Positions 25,213 to 34,302 are shown, numbered from the stretch's first letter. The stretch is DNA of 64,000 bases from Planococcus sp. ISL-110 (GCF_018613575.1 NZ_JAGGPX010000009.1:1-64000), one strand, 5' to 3'. Notes: a model not told the origin generated them from the letters alone. Numbers and translations: made by a program.

Positions 25213-25482
25213 TTACCAACTTGCCTTCTTAACACCCGGAATCTGGCCTTTATGCGCCAATTCCCGGAAGACAATGCGCGACATGCCGAACTTGCGCATA
25301 AAGCCACGCGGCCTTCCTGTCACCCCGCACCGATTGTTTAAGCGGACTGGAGACGAATCCTTGGGCAAATTAGCCAACGCCTGAAAGTCGCCCTTTTCTT
25401 TGAGTTCTTGCCGCAGCTCCGCGTATCGTGCGACCATCGCCTGCTGCTTTTTATGGCGTGCAACCTTTGATTTTTTAGCCAT
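25213..25482 (-). CDS. rpsN: 30S ribosomal protein S14, zinc-independent form
   Basis: An 89-aa S14 of the long, cysteine-poor (C-) type: it lacks the two CxxC zinc pairs of the short 61-aa form. Typical segments are [42 protein letters not shown] and the C-terminal [11 protein letters not shown]. In Bacillus this paralogue (YhzA/RpsN2) is induced by zinc starvation under Zur and replaces the zinc-binding S14, sparing zinc. Here it has a Zur-box-like dyad just upstream and follows zinc-free L33 and a CobW-type protein on the same strand, all consistent with that role. Confidence 0.95.
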   Translation of the reverse strand: MAKKSKVARHKKQQAMVARYAELRQELKEKGDFQALANLPKDSSPVRLNNRCGVTGRPRGFMRKFGMSRIVFRELAHKGQIPGVKKASW

Positions 25483-25496
25483 TATAAACCCTCCTA

Positions 25497-25514
25497 AAAG
25501 TAATTATTACGATT
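25497..25514 (-). promoter_or_regulatory. Zur box upstream of rpsN
   Basis: AAGTAATTATTACGATTT: the dyad GTAAT-T-ATTAC centred at 25505 matches the known Bacillus Zur consensus (TCGTAATNATTACGA). It lies between rpmG and the rpsN ribosome binding site, which hints at an internal, separately controlled promoter. Confidence 0.75.
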
Positions 25515-25530
25515 TGTATTTCACAAAAAA

Positions 25531-25680
25531 TTATTTCGTCTCGCGGTGAATCGTGACCTTCTTGAGACGTGGGCTGTATTTTTTCAATTCAATGCGTTCC
25601 GGGTTTGTCCGCTTATTTTTCGTTGTGCTGTAATTCCGATCCCCAGTTTCTGTACACGCCAATGTTATATTGACTCTCAT
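25531..25680 (-). CDS. rpmG: 50S ribosomal protein L33, zinc-independent form
   Basis: A 49-aa L33 starting [17 protein letters not shown]. Zinc-binding L33 has an ECG motif and a YCP motif at the positions where this one has ETG and YSP, so zinc-ligand cysteines have been lost. That makes it the C- paralogue used when zinc is short. It lies 12 bp downstream of zagA and 48 bp upstream of rpsN on the same strand, with an AGGAGG-type site ahead of its ATG. In Bacillus the matching gene is part of the Zur regulon. Confidence 0.93.
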   Translation of the reverse strand: MRVNITLACTETGDRNYSTTKNKRTNPERIELKKYSPRLKKVTIHRETK

Positions 25681-25692
25681 CGTTTTCCCTCC

Positions 25693-26811
25693 TCAAGAAA
25701 GTAATTGAAATCCTGGCAGCGGATCTAGGAATGTTGTCCAATCCTGTTCTGCCTCGCTATCTGTCAACAAACACAGATCCAGCCCTTTGACTATGCCTGA
25801 CTGGTCCATATCGATGCCGATCATCACCAGCTCAGTCATTTTAACGCCATTTTCCAGGTCCCACCGGCCTGCATGCTCAATACCAAGCGATGGCCCGGCC
25901 TGTGACAATAAGACAGCCGCCTCAGTTCTTGTCGCCAGCCACAAAAATCCTTTGGCACGGACGACTTCCACTGGCCATTCCAAAATCCATTTCATCAGCC
26001 GTTCTGGATGGAACGGCTTCTGGCTGCGATAGACAAATGAAGCAATGCCATATTCTTCGGATTCGGGAACATGCTCTTCGTTCAGTTCCTTGATCCAGCC
26101 GGCGCTTTGACTCGATTTTTCAAAGTCGAATAAGCCCGTGTTCACTACTTTGTCCAACGCCACTTTGGAATGCATCGTTTCGATAATTTGCGCATCCGGA
26201 TTCAAGGCTGCAAGCAGCTCCTTCAATCGGCTTTTTTCCTGTGGTGCTACCAGATCCATTTTGTTTAATAGGATGACATTGGCAAACTCAATCTGATCGA
26301 TCAGCAAATCTGAAATTTCGCGGACATCTTCTGCAGTCGCCTCCTGGTTTCTTTCCAGTAGTGACTCTCCTGATGCAAAATCCTTCCAGAAAGCATAGCC
26401 ATCCACTACCGTAACCAAAGTATCCAGACGGCAAATATTCGTTAAATCGATTCCGATTGCTTCGTCCTGGTATGTAAAGGTCTGCGCTACCGGCAGCGGC
26501 TCACTGATTCCTGATGATTCGATGACGATGCAGTCGATATCTCCAAGCTTCACAAGCTTCTCAACTTCCACCATGAGATCTTCTCTTAAGGTGCAGCAGA
26601 TGCAGCCATTTTGCATTTGCACCAGCTTTTCCTCGGTTTGAGAAAAGCCTCCTTGCTGGACCAAAGCTGCATCTATGTTCACTTCACTCATGTCATTGAC
26701 AATAACTGCCACTTTCAGGTTTTCCCGGTTATGAAGCAAATGATTGAGCAAAGTCGTTTTTCCGGCTCCCAGATAACCGCTCAGCACCGTAACCGGAACA
26801 AGTTTTTCCAT
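25693..26811 (-). CDS. zagA: CobW/COG0523-family GTP-dependent zinc metallochaperone (ZagA/YciC type)
   Basis: A 372-aa cytoplasmic G3E GTPase. It has the Walker A LSGYLGAGKTTLLNHLL (residues ~9-25), the metal-binding NGCICCTLRED (CxCC, near residue 70), ESSGISEPLPVAQTF, and the guanine-specificity motif LLNKMDL (NKxD). The C-terminal CobW_C domain ends LDPLPGFQLLS. ZagA delivers zinc to client enzymes during zinc shortage and is Zur-repressed in B. subtilis. Here a Zur box overlaps the start region and the next two genes encode zinc-free ribosomal proteins, which supports zinc and not cobalt as the metal. Confidence 0.92.
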   Translation of the reverse strand: MEKLVPVTVLSGYLGAGKTTLLNHLLHNRENLKVAVIVNDMSEVNIDAALVQQGGFSQTEEKLVQMQNGCICCTLREDLMVEVEKLVKLGDIDCIVIESSGISEPLPVAQTFTYQDEAIGIDLTNICRLDTLVTVVDGYAFWKDFASGESLLERNQEATAEDVREISDLLIDQIEFANVILLNKMDLVAPQEKSRLKELLAALNPDAQIIETMHSKVALDKVVNTGLFDFEKSSQSAGWIKELNEEHVPESEEYGIASFVYRSQKPFHPERLMKWILEWPVEVVRAKGFLWLATRTEAAVLLSQAGPSLGIEHAGRWDLENGVKMTELVMIGIDMDQSGIVKGLDLCLLTDSEAEQDWTTFLDPLPGFQLLS

Positions 26812-26841
26812 GATGGCACAACTTCCTTTCTCTTTTTCTCA

Positions 26842-26892
26842 AATAGTAATGATTACGTTTTATATTGTATAAAAGAACCAGCTGTAAAGCAA
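26842..26892 (-). promoter_or_regulatory. Promoter and Zur box of the zagA operon
   Basis: Minus strand: TTGCTT (26892-26887), 17-bp spacer, TACAAT (26869-26864), then the dyad ACGTAATCATTACTA (centre 26851) just downstream of the -10. It fits the Zur consensus and would block transcription start when zinc is plentiful. Confidence 0.78.
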
Positions 26893-27092
26893 GCTTTTAT
26901 TTCTCAGTCTTTACTGTCATCTCAATCGGGATTTTGTACTTATTTTAAGTTTTATTTTAAGCTTAGATTATTAAACAACCGCTGAGACGAAATTATTGAA
27001 CTCGTCTCTTCACATCCCGGATGATGGACAAACTTTAGTTTTGTAAGCGGATCGAAACGCAGCGTTGTGGATAATGAAAGCGAATAATGCAA

Positions 27093-27138
27093 AAAACCAC
27101 CGGGGACATTGTGAGGTCAATGTTTCCAGTGGTTTTTC
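27093..27138. terminator. Hairpin in the zagA-bgl intergenic region
   Basis: AAAACCACCGGGGACATTG/CAATGTTTCCAGTGGTTTTT hairpin with A- and T-runs, able to end transcripts from either side. The rest of 26893-27217 holds no gene that I can support. Confidence 0.75.
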
Positions 27139-27217
27139 TAATCCTGTTTATAACAAGGCTGTCCGCTTTAGTGAGCCAGCTGAAAGATCACTTTATTCTT
27201 CATAAAGGAGTTTGTAA

Positions 27218-28567
27218 TCAATAGAACATATCAAACCAGCCATTATTTATTGTTTGTTTATACCAATAGTAACTATCCTTTTTTGTTCGTACTAATGTGT
27301 TGAAATCAACATGAATTATGCCGAAACGCTTATCATAACCTTCTGCCCATTCAAAGTTATCCAGAAGAGACCAGGTTAGATATCCTTTTATATTCACGCC
27401 GTAATCGATGCTTCTCTTTATAGAGGTTAAATGCTGTTTTAAGTATTCAATTCTTCTTTGATCGTGGACTCTTCCGTTCTCTACTTCATCGTTATAGCAA
27501 GCCCCATTTTCTGTTATGTAAATAGGAATAGAGCCATATTGATCTTTTATTTTGGTTAACACTCGATAGAATCCTTCAGGATAAATAAACCAGTCGAAAT
27601 CTGTTTTCTCAAATCCAATATCAATTCTTTCCAAATCAAACAGATCTTCATCTTTTTTATACCTTCCGACACTGCCCGTATAATAGTTGATACCCAAGAA
27701 GTCGATAGGTTGATTGATAATTTCCATGTCGCCTTCTTCAATTTGAAGTGTAACACCTTTTCCCTTAAACCAATCAACCATAAATGCAGGGTAGCTCCCT
27801 TTAAATACTGGGTCGAAAAACCACTCCATTAAAAATCCCATACCTCTGTCGCAAGCATCAATGTCTTCTTGCTTACTACTAAAAGGTTCGAGCCATTCAA
27901 CGTTAGGGGCATACCCGATGCCGCCTTCAATCCCTAATTCTCTAAATCGACTGACTGCTTTTCCGTGAGCCAGCAATAAGTGATGCGAAATATTGGTTGC
28001 AAGCTGGAGATCGCGGTTGCCAGGTGCATGTATTCCGATAAAGTTAGATAAGAAAGATACACACCAAGGCTCATTTATGGTTATCCAACTTTTAATTTTT
28101 CCATTGAATTCTTTGAACATAAGCTCAGCGTAGTCAGCAAAGGCATCCACTGTTTCCCGGTTTTCCCAGCCACCTTTATCTTGCAGAGCTTGTGGAAGGT
28201 CCCAGTGATAGAGCGTACACATAGGCTCAATACCGTTGGCTAGCAAGGCATCAACAAAGTCATGGTAAAATTTCAATCCCTTTTCATTTACTTCGCCAGA
28301 ACCTGTAGGGAAAATTCGTGGCCATGAAACAGAAAAACGATACGTATCGATGCCCAATTCTTTCATCAGTTGAATATCTTCTTCATAACGGTGGTAACTA
28401 TCGACTGCGACATCACCATTATCTCCATTTAATACTTTGCCAGGTGTGTGTGAAAAAGTGTCCCAAATTGACGGGCCTTTTCCATCTTTAAAAGCAGCAC
28501 CCTCTATTTGGTAAGCAGCAGTTGCAGCTCCCCATTTCATATCTTTTGGAAATTCCATAATTGCCAT
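27218..28567 (-). CDS. GH1 family beta-glucosidase
   Basis: A 449-aa glycoside hydrolase family 1 enzyme from the ATG at 28567 (GGAGG eight bases upstream). A TIM barrel with the acid/base glutamate in TINEPWC (near residue 165) and the nucleophile in YITENGACY (near residue 355), plus LLDNFEWAEGYDKRFG in the aglycone/glucose site. No 6-phospho-binding signature is evident, and import is by an ABC system rather than PTS, so it probably cleaves unphosphorylated cellobiose or other beta-glucosides in the cytoplasm. It is the last gene of the operon starting at 32917. Confidence 0.93.
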   Translation of the reverse strand: MAIMEFPKDMKWGAATAAYQIEGAAFKDGKGPSIWDTFSHTPGKVLNGDNGDVAVDSYHRYEEDIQLMKELGIDTYRFSVSWPRIFPTGSGEVNEKGLKFYHDFVDALLANGIEPMCTLYHWDLPQALQDKGGWENRETVDAFADYAELMFKEFNGKIKSWITINEPWCVSFLSNFIGIHAPGNRDLQLATNISHHLLLAHGKAVSRFRELGIEGGIGYAPNVEWLEPFSSKQEDIDACDRGMGFLMEWFFDPVFKGSYPAFMVDWFKGKGVTLQIEEGDMEIINQPIDFLGINYYTGSVGRYKKDEDLFDLERIDIGFEKTDFDWFIYPEGFYRVLTKIKDQYGSIPIYITENGACYNDEVENGRVHDQRRIEYLKQHLTSIKRSIDYGVNIKGYLTWSLLDNFEWAEGYDKRFGIIHVDFNTLVRTKKDSYYWYKQTINNGWFDMFY

Positions 28568-28592
28568 TCCTAATACCTCCAATAACCATTAT

Positions 28593-29654
28593 TTACAGTT
28601 TACTTAATTTTTTTCTTTGTTTCGTGCCTTTGGTTTTATGGATGGGACTCCCACAGGATTCCCTGACAATCAGCTCTGAATCGATAAAAACCGGCTTTAA
28701 TTCAGATTTGCCGTTTATTAAGTCATTTAACATATAAGCTGCCAGTTTCCCTAATCTTTCTTTGTCTTGCCTAACAGTTGATAGAAGAGGGGCGCTATAG
28801 CGACAAGCATCGATATCATCACATCCAACGAGACGAATGTCTTCAGGCACTCTTAGCCCTGCTTCCTTGATGGCCCTCAATGCGCCGAATGCCATCAGAT
28901 CAGATGCTGCAAAAATCGCTTCAGGGTGCACCGGCGCTTCCAGGATTTTTTTCATAGCAGTATATCCACTATCTTCATAGTAATCTCCATATTCAATCCA
29001 TTCTTCTCTTACTTCAAGCCCGAATTGATTCATAGCCTGTAAATAGCCTTGCCCTCTTAATTTTGTAACCTCAGAATCTTGCTGTCCCCCTATAAAGCCG
29101 ATGTTCCGCACTGAATTCAGATAGAGATGCTGAATCACCTTAGCAGCTAAGGTGATATTATCTGTCATCACATAACTTGAATGCGGTCCATCTAATACTA
29201 AGTCAATGCCCATACAAGGGATTTCGCTATTGACCAAATCGTAAATAGAGTCTTCAATTTCCTCCCCTGTGATAATTACACATCCATCTACATGGAAATG
29301 CTTGCACCGGGCTAAGTAACTACCGTTATCTTGGGAGAAATTTTCATTTGAAAACATCAGGATGTCATAGCCTAATAAGCCGATATTTTTTTTGAATGCA
29401 GTGACAACTTCAACGAAAAAAGGGTGAGTAAATTCGACATTTACTTTTCCAGCGTAAATTAAGCCAATCAAATTGGATTTTTTCGTTGCCAATGATTTAG
29501 CTGAAAAGTTTGGTTGATACCCTGTTTGTTTGATAACATCTAATATTTTTTTCTTTGTGCTTTCGTTAACGCCGTGATAGTTATTTATTGTTTTGGATAC
29601 AGTCGCCGGTGAGACCCCAGCCATTTTCGCGATGTCTTTTATTGTTAAACTCAT
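28593..29654 (-). CDS. LacI-family transcriptional regulator of the beta-glucoside operon
   Basis: A 353-aa protein from the ATG at 29654 (AAAGGAG upstream). The N-terminal HTH and hinge are classic: MSLTIKDIAKMAGVSPATVS, then NFSAKSLATKK. It is followed by a periplasmic-binding-protein-like sugar domain (SDLMAFGALRAIKEAGLRVPED). It sits within the operon, between the second permease and the beta-glucosidase, so it would control its own synthesis. The likely operators are the CGAAACCGGTTTCG palindrome at 32998-33037 and the related site at 33114-33130. The inducer is probably cellobiose or a related beta-glucoside (inference). Confidence 0.9.
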   Translation of the reverse strand: MSLTIKDIAKMAGVSPATVSKTINNYHGVNESTKKKILDVIKQTGYQPNFSAKSLATKKSNLIGLIYAGKVNVEFTHPFFVEVVTAFKKNIGLLGYDILMFSNENFSQDNGSYLARCKHFHVDGCVIITGEEIEDSIYDLVNSEIPCMGIDLVLDGPHSSYVMTDNITLAAKVIQHLYLNSVRNIGFIGGQQDSEVTKLRGQGYLQAMNQFGLEVREEWIEYGDYYEDSGYTAMKKILEAPVHPEAIFAASDLMAFGALRAIKEAGLRVPEDIRLVGCDDIDACRYSAPLLSTVRQDKERLGKLAAYMLNDLINGKSELKPVFIDSELIVRESCGSPIHKTKGTKQRKKLSKL

Positions 29655-29749
29655 TTGAACTCCTTTTATTGCCCCTATAGTAAAGATTATTATGATTAAC
29701 ATAACGAATCAGTAAGTTTTAAAGCAAGCTTAGCAACGAAATGATGCGA

Positions 29750-30592
29750 TTATTTCACCGAACCTTCTGTAATACTGGAGATAAATAAACGGTTGAACAA
29801 TAAGAAAATAATGATTAATGGTACAGTCGCCCAAAATACGCCAGATAAAATCATTCCAAAGTCAACATTAAATGTGTTGCTTAAAGAAGCTAATGCTACT
29901 TGGATTGTGTAATTTTCCGGGTCTCTCAGGATTGTGAACTGCCATAAGAACTCGCCCCATACAGCTGTAAAAACAATAATTCCTAGCGTTGCGAAGGCTG
30001 GCAATATGATCGGCAGCACAATGCTTCTATAGATTTTAAAGTTTGAGCAGCCATCTAATTTCGCAGCTTCAATTAACTCATCAGGTACAGAGTCGCTTAT
30101 GTATTGTCTCATTAGAAAAATCCCTAATGGATTTAAAAAGAATAAAATCATAACACCTGCCAACGTATCAAGTAATCCAGCTTTTGCAATTAGAAAATAC
30201 TGTGGAATTAACCCGAGTTGAGGTGGAATTATCATCGTTAACAATATTGTGATAAAGAGCAGATTTTTAGCCGGGAAATAAAATTTCGCAAAAGCAAATC
30301 CTGCTAATGAGCTTATAAACAATACGACAATGGTGACAATGGAACATAATACGAAAGAGGTCCACAATGCCCCAAAGAAATCAATTTGAAGTAAAACCTT
30401 TTGAAAGTTTTCGACCATCATATTTCCAGGTGTAATAGTAGGCGGGATTGAATTATAGGCAGAACTTGTTTGAGTTGCCATAACAAACATCCAATAAAAT
30501 GGAAAAAGAGAAAGGATGGAAGCAAGGGACAGGAACAAGTAAACAAATATTTTACCTAAAGATAGTTTTCTTTTTTTAGTTGGCTTATGCAT
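29750..30592 (-). CDS. Carbohydrate ABC transporter permease (MalG type)
   Basis: A 280-aa membrane subunit from the ATG at 30592 (GAGGGGG upstream). It has six TM segments and the EAA loop ELIEAAKLDGCSNFKIYRSIVLPIILPA, which contacts the ATPase. It begins four bases after the stop of the MalF-type permease gene. With the binding protein and that permease it forms a CUT1-type sugar importer. No ATPase gene is in the operon, so a shared MsmX-like ATPase must be encoded elsewhere. Confidence 0.92.
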   Translation of the reverse strand: MHKPTKKRKLSLGKIFVYLFLSLASILSLFPFYWMFVMATQTSSAYNSIPPTITPGNMMVENFQKVLLQIDFFGALWTSFVLCSIVTIVVLFISSLAGFAFAKFYFPAKNLLFITILLTMIIPPQLGLIPQYFLIAKAGLLDTLAGVMILFFLNPLGIFLMRQYISDSVPDELIEAAKLDGCSNFKIYRSIVLPIILPAFATLGIIVFTAVWGEFLWQFTILRDPENYTIQVALASLSNTFNVDFGMILSGVFWATVPLIIIFLLFNRLFISSITEGSVK

Positions 30593-30596
30593 TAGT

Positions 30597-31538
30597 TTAC
30601 CCCCTCTTTTTCTTTTTACCAATTCCGGATGTTAAATAAGTATTGATTGCAGCAAAAATGACAATGATAACTAATAAAATAATCGCTGTGGCAGATGCAG
30701 TCCCAAACGACTGAAGTCTAAATGCATCACGATATAGATACATCACAACGGTCATGGCTTCGTCTCTAGTAAAAGCTGCTGCTCCTAAAAATACAGTGGG
30801 TTCAGAAAACAGTTGCAATGCACCGACTGTCGAGAAGAAAACAGTTAAAATAATGAACGGTTTAAGTAAGGGCAATGTAATGTAGATTGCCTGTTGAATT
30901 TTATTTGCACCATCTATTGTGGCGGCTTCATAGACATCATTCGAAATACTTTGAATACCTGCTAGATAAATAATGGTGTTGTATCCAACCCATCTCCAAA
31001 ACACCATGATTGATATGGCTATTTTCGTACCCCATTCTGAAGTTCCCCAGCTTACTGGATCAACACCAAATAGTCCTAGTACATAGTTTGCCAATGAAGA
31101 CTCGTGGTCACTAAACAGAACACTAAAAATCAAAGCAACAGCAACCATTGAGGTAATATAAGGCATAAAGATCGTAACTCTGAAAAAACTTCTGAAACGG
31201 AGAAATGCAACATTTAGTAAAATCGCTAAAATAATACCTATAACGATTTGTGGGGCAGTACCTATTAAACCGATAATAATCGTATTGTATAGGGATTTCC
31301 AAAACAGCGGATCCTCCAAGACGATCCTGAAGTTGTCTAACCCAACAAAGCTCATATCACCTAATCCATTCCATTTTTGAAAAGCTAAATAGAAACTAAA
31401 AATGGCTGGATAAAGACCGATAACCCCAAAGATAATAAAGAAAGGTGCTATGTACAAATAGGCAGAAACCATATCTTTCTTTTTTTCAGACAATTTCTTT
31501 TTTTTGCCTTTTTTCCCTTTTTGATAAGCAGAGTCCAT
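30597..31538 (-). CDS. Carbohydrate ABC transporter permease (MalF type)
   Basis: A 313-aa membrane subunit from the ATG at 31538 (GGGGAG upstream). The very basic N-terminus (KKGKKGKKKKLSEKKK) precedes six TM segments and the EAA loop DVYEAATIDGANKIQQAIYITLPLLKP. Typical of CUT1 importers for oligosaccharides. It lies between the solute-binding protein and the MalG-type permease on the same strand. Confidence 0.92.
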   Translation of the reverse strand: MDSAYQKGKKGKKKKLSEKKKDMVSAYLYIAPFFIIFGVIGLYPAIFSFYLAFQKWNGLGDMSFVGLDNFRIVLEDPLFWKSLYNTIIIGLIGTAPQIVIGIILAILLNVAFLRFRSFFRVTIFMPYITSMVAVALIFSVLFSDHESSLANYVLGLFGVDPVSWGTSEWGTKIAISIMVFWRWVGYNTIIYLAGIQSISNDVYEAATIDGANKIQQAIYITLPLLKPFIILTVFFSTVGALQLFSEPTVFLGAAAFTRDEAMTVVMYLYRDAFRLQSFGTASATAIILLVIIVIFAAINTYLTSGIGKKKKRG

Positions 31539-31624
31539 TTTCACTCCCCGTTTCAACTTAAAATGAGGATATGGCTTCCGTGAGGTCACCATATCCAATA
31601 AAAATGTTAGTTTTACCTACTGAC

Positions 31625-32917
31625 TTATGAACGATCTACTAAGTCTTGAGCACGTTTAACGGCTGCATCCCATTCTTCTTCAGGATCTGCTCCATTTTGC
31701 ACATTTTTCAAAGCATTTAATATTTCATTGTTCACAGGGAAGTATTTTACCCCTTTAAATACAGCAGTATCGATATCTTGTGCTGCTTCAGCGAATACAG
31801 ATGATGTCACTTGGCCGCCGAAAAACTCATCTTCGCTGGCCTGGAATTCTTCCATTTCATAAACAGCTGGAGCTGACGGGAACAATCCTTTGCTTTGGAA
31901 TGATTCCAACTGATTATCAGCAGAAACTAACCATTCAGCAAAATCATAAGCTTCTTGGGCATTTTCAGTTTCATTTGGAACAGCAATATAAGATCCACCC
32001 CAGTTTGCAGCGAACTCCGTAGGTAATGTAGCAACTCTCCATTTACCTACAGCATCAGGCGCGTTGCCTTCCATCCAACCCTTTAACCAACCTGCACCTA
32101 GCTCTACCGCAAAGTCACCATTGTTGACCGCGTTTGCCCATTCAGGTGACCACATTTCAAATTTCCCGACGACTCCAGCTTTATCAAGTTCAACTGCATA
32201 ATCATAGGCTTTCTTAACGTCGTTGCCTTCTTCGGCGATTAACAATTCACCTTCAGGATTTAAGTATGTTTCTTCTGAAGCATCCAAATTAGCTCTAAAA
32301 GCCATTTCTATGCTATCAACAAAAGGTTTACCCGTTTCTTCCAAGACTTTCAATCCTGCTTCTTTAAATGCTTCTGGAGAATCAATTAATGCCTCTACCT
32401 CTGAAGGTTCGGTAGGTAATCCCGCTTCTTCAAATACATCAGCACGATAGTATAATGCTTTTGGTCCAATATCTGTAGGTAAACCGAATAGGAAATCACC
32501 TTCTTGGTTTGCACCAGCGTTCCATTTCCAATCTAAATACTGATCTTGAACATCTTCGGCACCAAGATCATATAGATTTTCAAAACTGCCTTGCGCTTCT
32601 TTAAATCTGTCGAACTGATCAACCTCTAGCATCGCGATATCAGGAGCTCCGCTTCCAGCAGATAAAGATGTAAATAATGCGTCATGATGTTCTGCAGTTT
32701 CTGAAGCTTTAAACTTAATGGTTACATTAGGGTTTTCTGCTTCATATTCTTTTGCTAACTCTTCGTAATTAGTAGCTCCAAAAGACCAAAAACTTAATGT
32801 TACTTCCTCATTGCCATCACCCGAGCTACCTGATTCCTCTTCTTCGTTGCATGCTGCAAGTGTTAAAGAAAGAGCCAACGTCGTCCCGAGTACAGACCAT
32901 TTTTTCATGTTATTCAA
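31625..32917 (-). CDS. Extracellular sugar-binding lipoprotein of the ABC importer
   Basis: A 430-aa family 1 solute-binding protein. The signal peptide ends in a lipobox LAAC (Cys23), so it is anchored to the outer face of the membrane. An acidic, glycine/serine linker precedes VTLSFWSFGATNYEELAKEYEAENPNVTIKF, typical of oligosaccharide-binding proteins. The TTG at 32917 has GGGGGG at ideal spacing (7 nt), whereas the ATG three codons on is 16 nt away, so I take TTG as the start. First gene of the operon. The ligand is inferred to be cellobiose or a beta-glucoside from the GH1 gene. Confidence 0.92.
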   Translation of the reverse strand: MNNMKKWSVLGTTLALSLTLAACNEEEESGSSGDGNEEVTLSFWSFGATNYEELAKEYEAENPNVTIKFKASETAEHHDALFTSLSAGSGAPDIAMLEVDQFDRFKEAQGSFENLYDLGAEDVQDQYLDWKWNAGANQEGDFLFGLPTDIGPKALYYRADVFEEAGLPTEPSEVEALIDSPEAFKEAGLKVLEETGKPFVDSIEMAFRANLDASEETYLNPEGELLIAEEGNDVKKAYDYAVELDKAGVVGKFEMWSPEWANAVNNGDFAVELGAGWLKGWMEGNAPDAVGKWRVATLPTEFAANWGGSYIAVPNETENAQEAYDFAEWLVSADNQLESFQSKGLFPSAPAVYEMEEFQASEDEFFGGQVTSSVFAEAAQDIDTAVFKGVKYFPVNNEILNALKNVQNGADPEEEWDAAVKRAQDLVDRS

Positions 32918-32997
32918 TGTGCTTCCCCCCTAAATTTTAAGTGATTCTCCTTAGCAAAAAATCTGAATATCATTTCGTGTTGAGTAAGTATTGCGCA

Positions 32998-33037
32998 TTT
33001 TACCGAATAACGAAACCGGTTTCGTTATTCGGTAAAA
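32998..33037 (-). promoter_or_regulatory. Main operator: 40-bp perfect palindrome
   Basis: Two 20-bp arms (TACCGAATAACGAAACC plus T-run, and its exact complement) meet at the CG-centred core CGAAACC/GGTTTCG typical of LacI-family operators. It lies 28-67 bp downstream of the -10 of the operon promoter. Confidence 0.85.
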
Positions 33038-33064
33038 AAAGAGATTTAAACCGCTTACAATTAC

Positions 33065-33130
33065 AATATAAACGTAATTTTCGTATTAATCAATCTTTTA
33101 TTTAAAAATTTATGTAAACCGGTTTCGTTA
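33065..33130 (-). promoter_or_regulatory. Operon promoter and upstream auxiliary operator
   Basis: Minus strand TTGATT (33093-33088), 17-bp spacer, TATATT (33070-33065). A second site, AACGAAACCGGTTTAC (33130-33115), lies upstream of the -35. Centre-to-centre distance to the main operator is 103 bp. The remaining sequence up to 33396 is intergenic; a plus-strand frame at 33188-33463 is not credible. Confidence 0.75.
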
Positions 33131-33396
33131 AATGGATTTATCTCGTTTGGTCCACGGCAGCTAGAAAGAACTATATACCTTGAACGAATGATCTTTTATT
33201 GCCGCTTTTCCGAAAAGCACGGTACATATGTAATAAAAAGGCAACACCCAGATAGCAGTGACCTCTTAAAGATACACTTTAGGAATGGCTTGCCCGAATT
33301 ATCTCAAACCAGTTTTTTATCGATTTCCACTTTGCTGCCTTTCGGCTCTCAGCGCTTATTCCACCTTACTTTTTTCTCTTCCGCAGAAACTACGGG

Positions 33397-33422
33397 GTTT
33401 ATTCTAAAAAACAACGGGGTAG
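33397..33422 (+). promoter_or_regulatory. Sigma-B type promoter of the first YsnF-like gene
   Basis: GTTTAT (33397-33402), 14-bp spacer, GGGTAG (33417-33422), close to the known sigma-B consensus GTTTAA-N12-15-GGGWAT. Confidence 0.75.
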
Positions 33423-33475
33423 ATTATCATTACCTTACTTTACAGGTGATTTATCACTATTAGGAGGAATTGACA

Positions 33476-34297
33476 ATGACAAACAAAGAAACAACTTTAA
33501 TTCAAGCATACGACGTACAAGCGGAAGTTTTGCATAAAATCAGTGAACTGAAAGCACAAGGCTATCAAGAAGAGGATATGTATGTAATTGCCAAGCATGA
33601 TGAGCAGCTGTCAATGGTCCAGGGCCAGACGGACGTTCATTTGAATACGCAGGAAGATGAAGATATGATGAGCAAATTCAAATCCTTTATTTCAGGAGAA
33701 GATTCCACTCGGGACGCCTTCACGCAAATGGGATTGGCAAGCAGCGAAGCGGACGAATATTACCGCCAAGTAGAAAACGGCAAGCTTGTGCTTTATGTCA
33801 ACAGCGACTATGGCACATCCTATAAGCCATACAACGGCACTCAGTCCGGGACCGAAACGGCAAGTACAAAAACTGCCGGCAGCCATGAAGAGGAAGAACA
33901 TCTGCGTCTCCACGAAGAGCGCCTGAATGTTGATAAAGAAAGCGTGCAGACAGGCGAAGTGAATGTCGGCAAACATGTGGTGGAAGAACAGCAAACCATC
34001 GAAGTACCCGTAGAACGCGAAGAGGTATACGTAGAGCGCCGTCCGGTAAACGAGGAAGCCAACTCTGGAACTGATGGATTGACGGATAAAGGCGTTTACG
34101 ACGACGGGGAAACCATTCACATCCCGGTTTCTGAAGAACGTGTCGAGGTCAGCAAGAAAGACGTCGTCAGCGAAGAAATTGTTGTCGGCAAACGCAAAGT
34201 CCAGGACACTAAAGTGGTAAATGAGACTGTTCGCCGCGAAGAAGCGGATATTGATGAGCAGGTAACATCGAAAAAAGATGAACGCAACTCATTTTAA
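33476..34297 (+). CDS. YsnF-like general stress protein (DUF2382), copy 1
   Basis: A 273-aa soluble protein from the ATG at 33476 (AGGAGG eight bases upstream). The N-terminal ~110 residues are a YflT/general-stress-17M-like domain (LIQAYDVQAEVLHKISELKAQGY, DVHLNTQ). The C-terminal ~150 residues are a DUF2382 domain of two near-repeats: LRLHEERLNVDKESVQTGEV followed by VPVEREEVYVERRPV, and IPVSEERVEVSKKDVVSEE. B. subtilis YsnF with this domain is in the sigma-B regulon; its biochemical role is unknown. A sigma-B promoter is visible upstream. A second copy follows. Confidence 0.88.
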   Translation: MTNKETTLIQAYDVQAEVLHKISELKAQGYQEEDMYVIAKHDEQLSMVQGQTDVHLNTQEDEDMMSKFKSFISGEDSTRDAFTQMGLASSEADEYYRQVENGKLVLYVNSDYGTSYKPYNGTQSGTETASTKTAGSHEEEEHLRLHEERLNVDKESVQTGEVNVGKHVVEEQQTIEVPVEREEVYVERRPVNEEANSGTDGLTDKGVYDDGETIHIPVSEERVEVSKKDVVSEEIVVGKRKVQDTKVVNETVRREEADIDEQVTSKKDERNSF

Positions 34298-34302
34298 TGA
34301 GC

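Noticed and set aside
33188-33463. A 91-aa plus-strand gene
   Set aside because: No Shine-Dalgarno and it runs through a clear sigma-B promoter.
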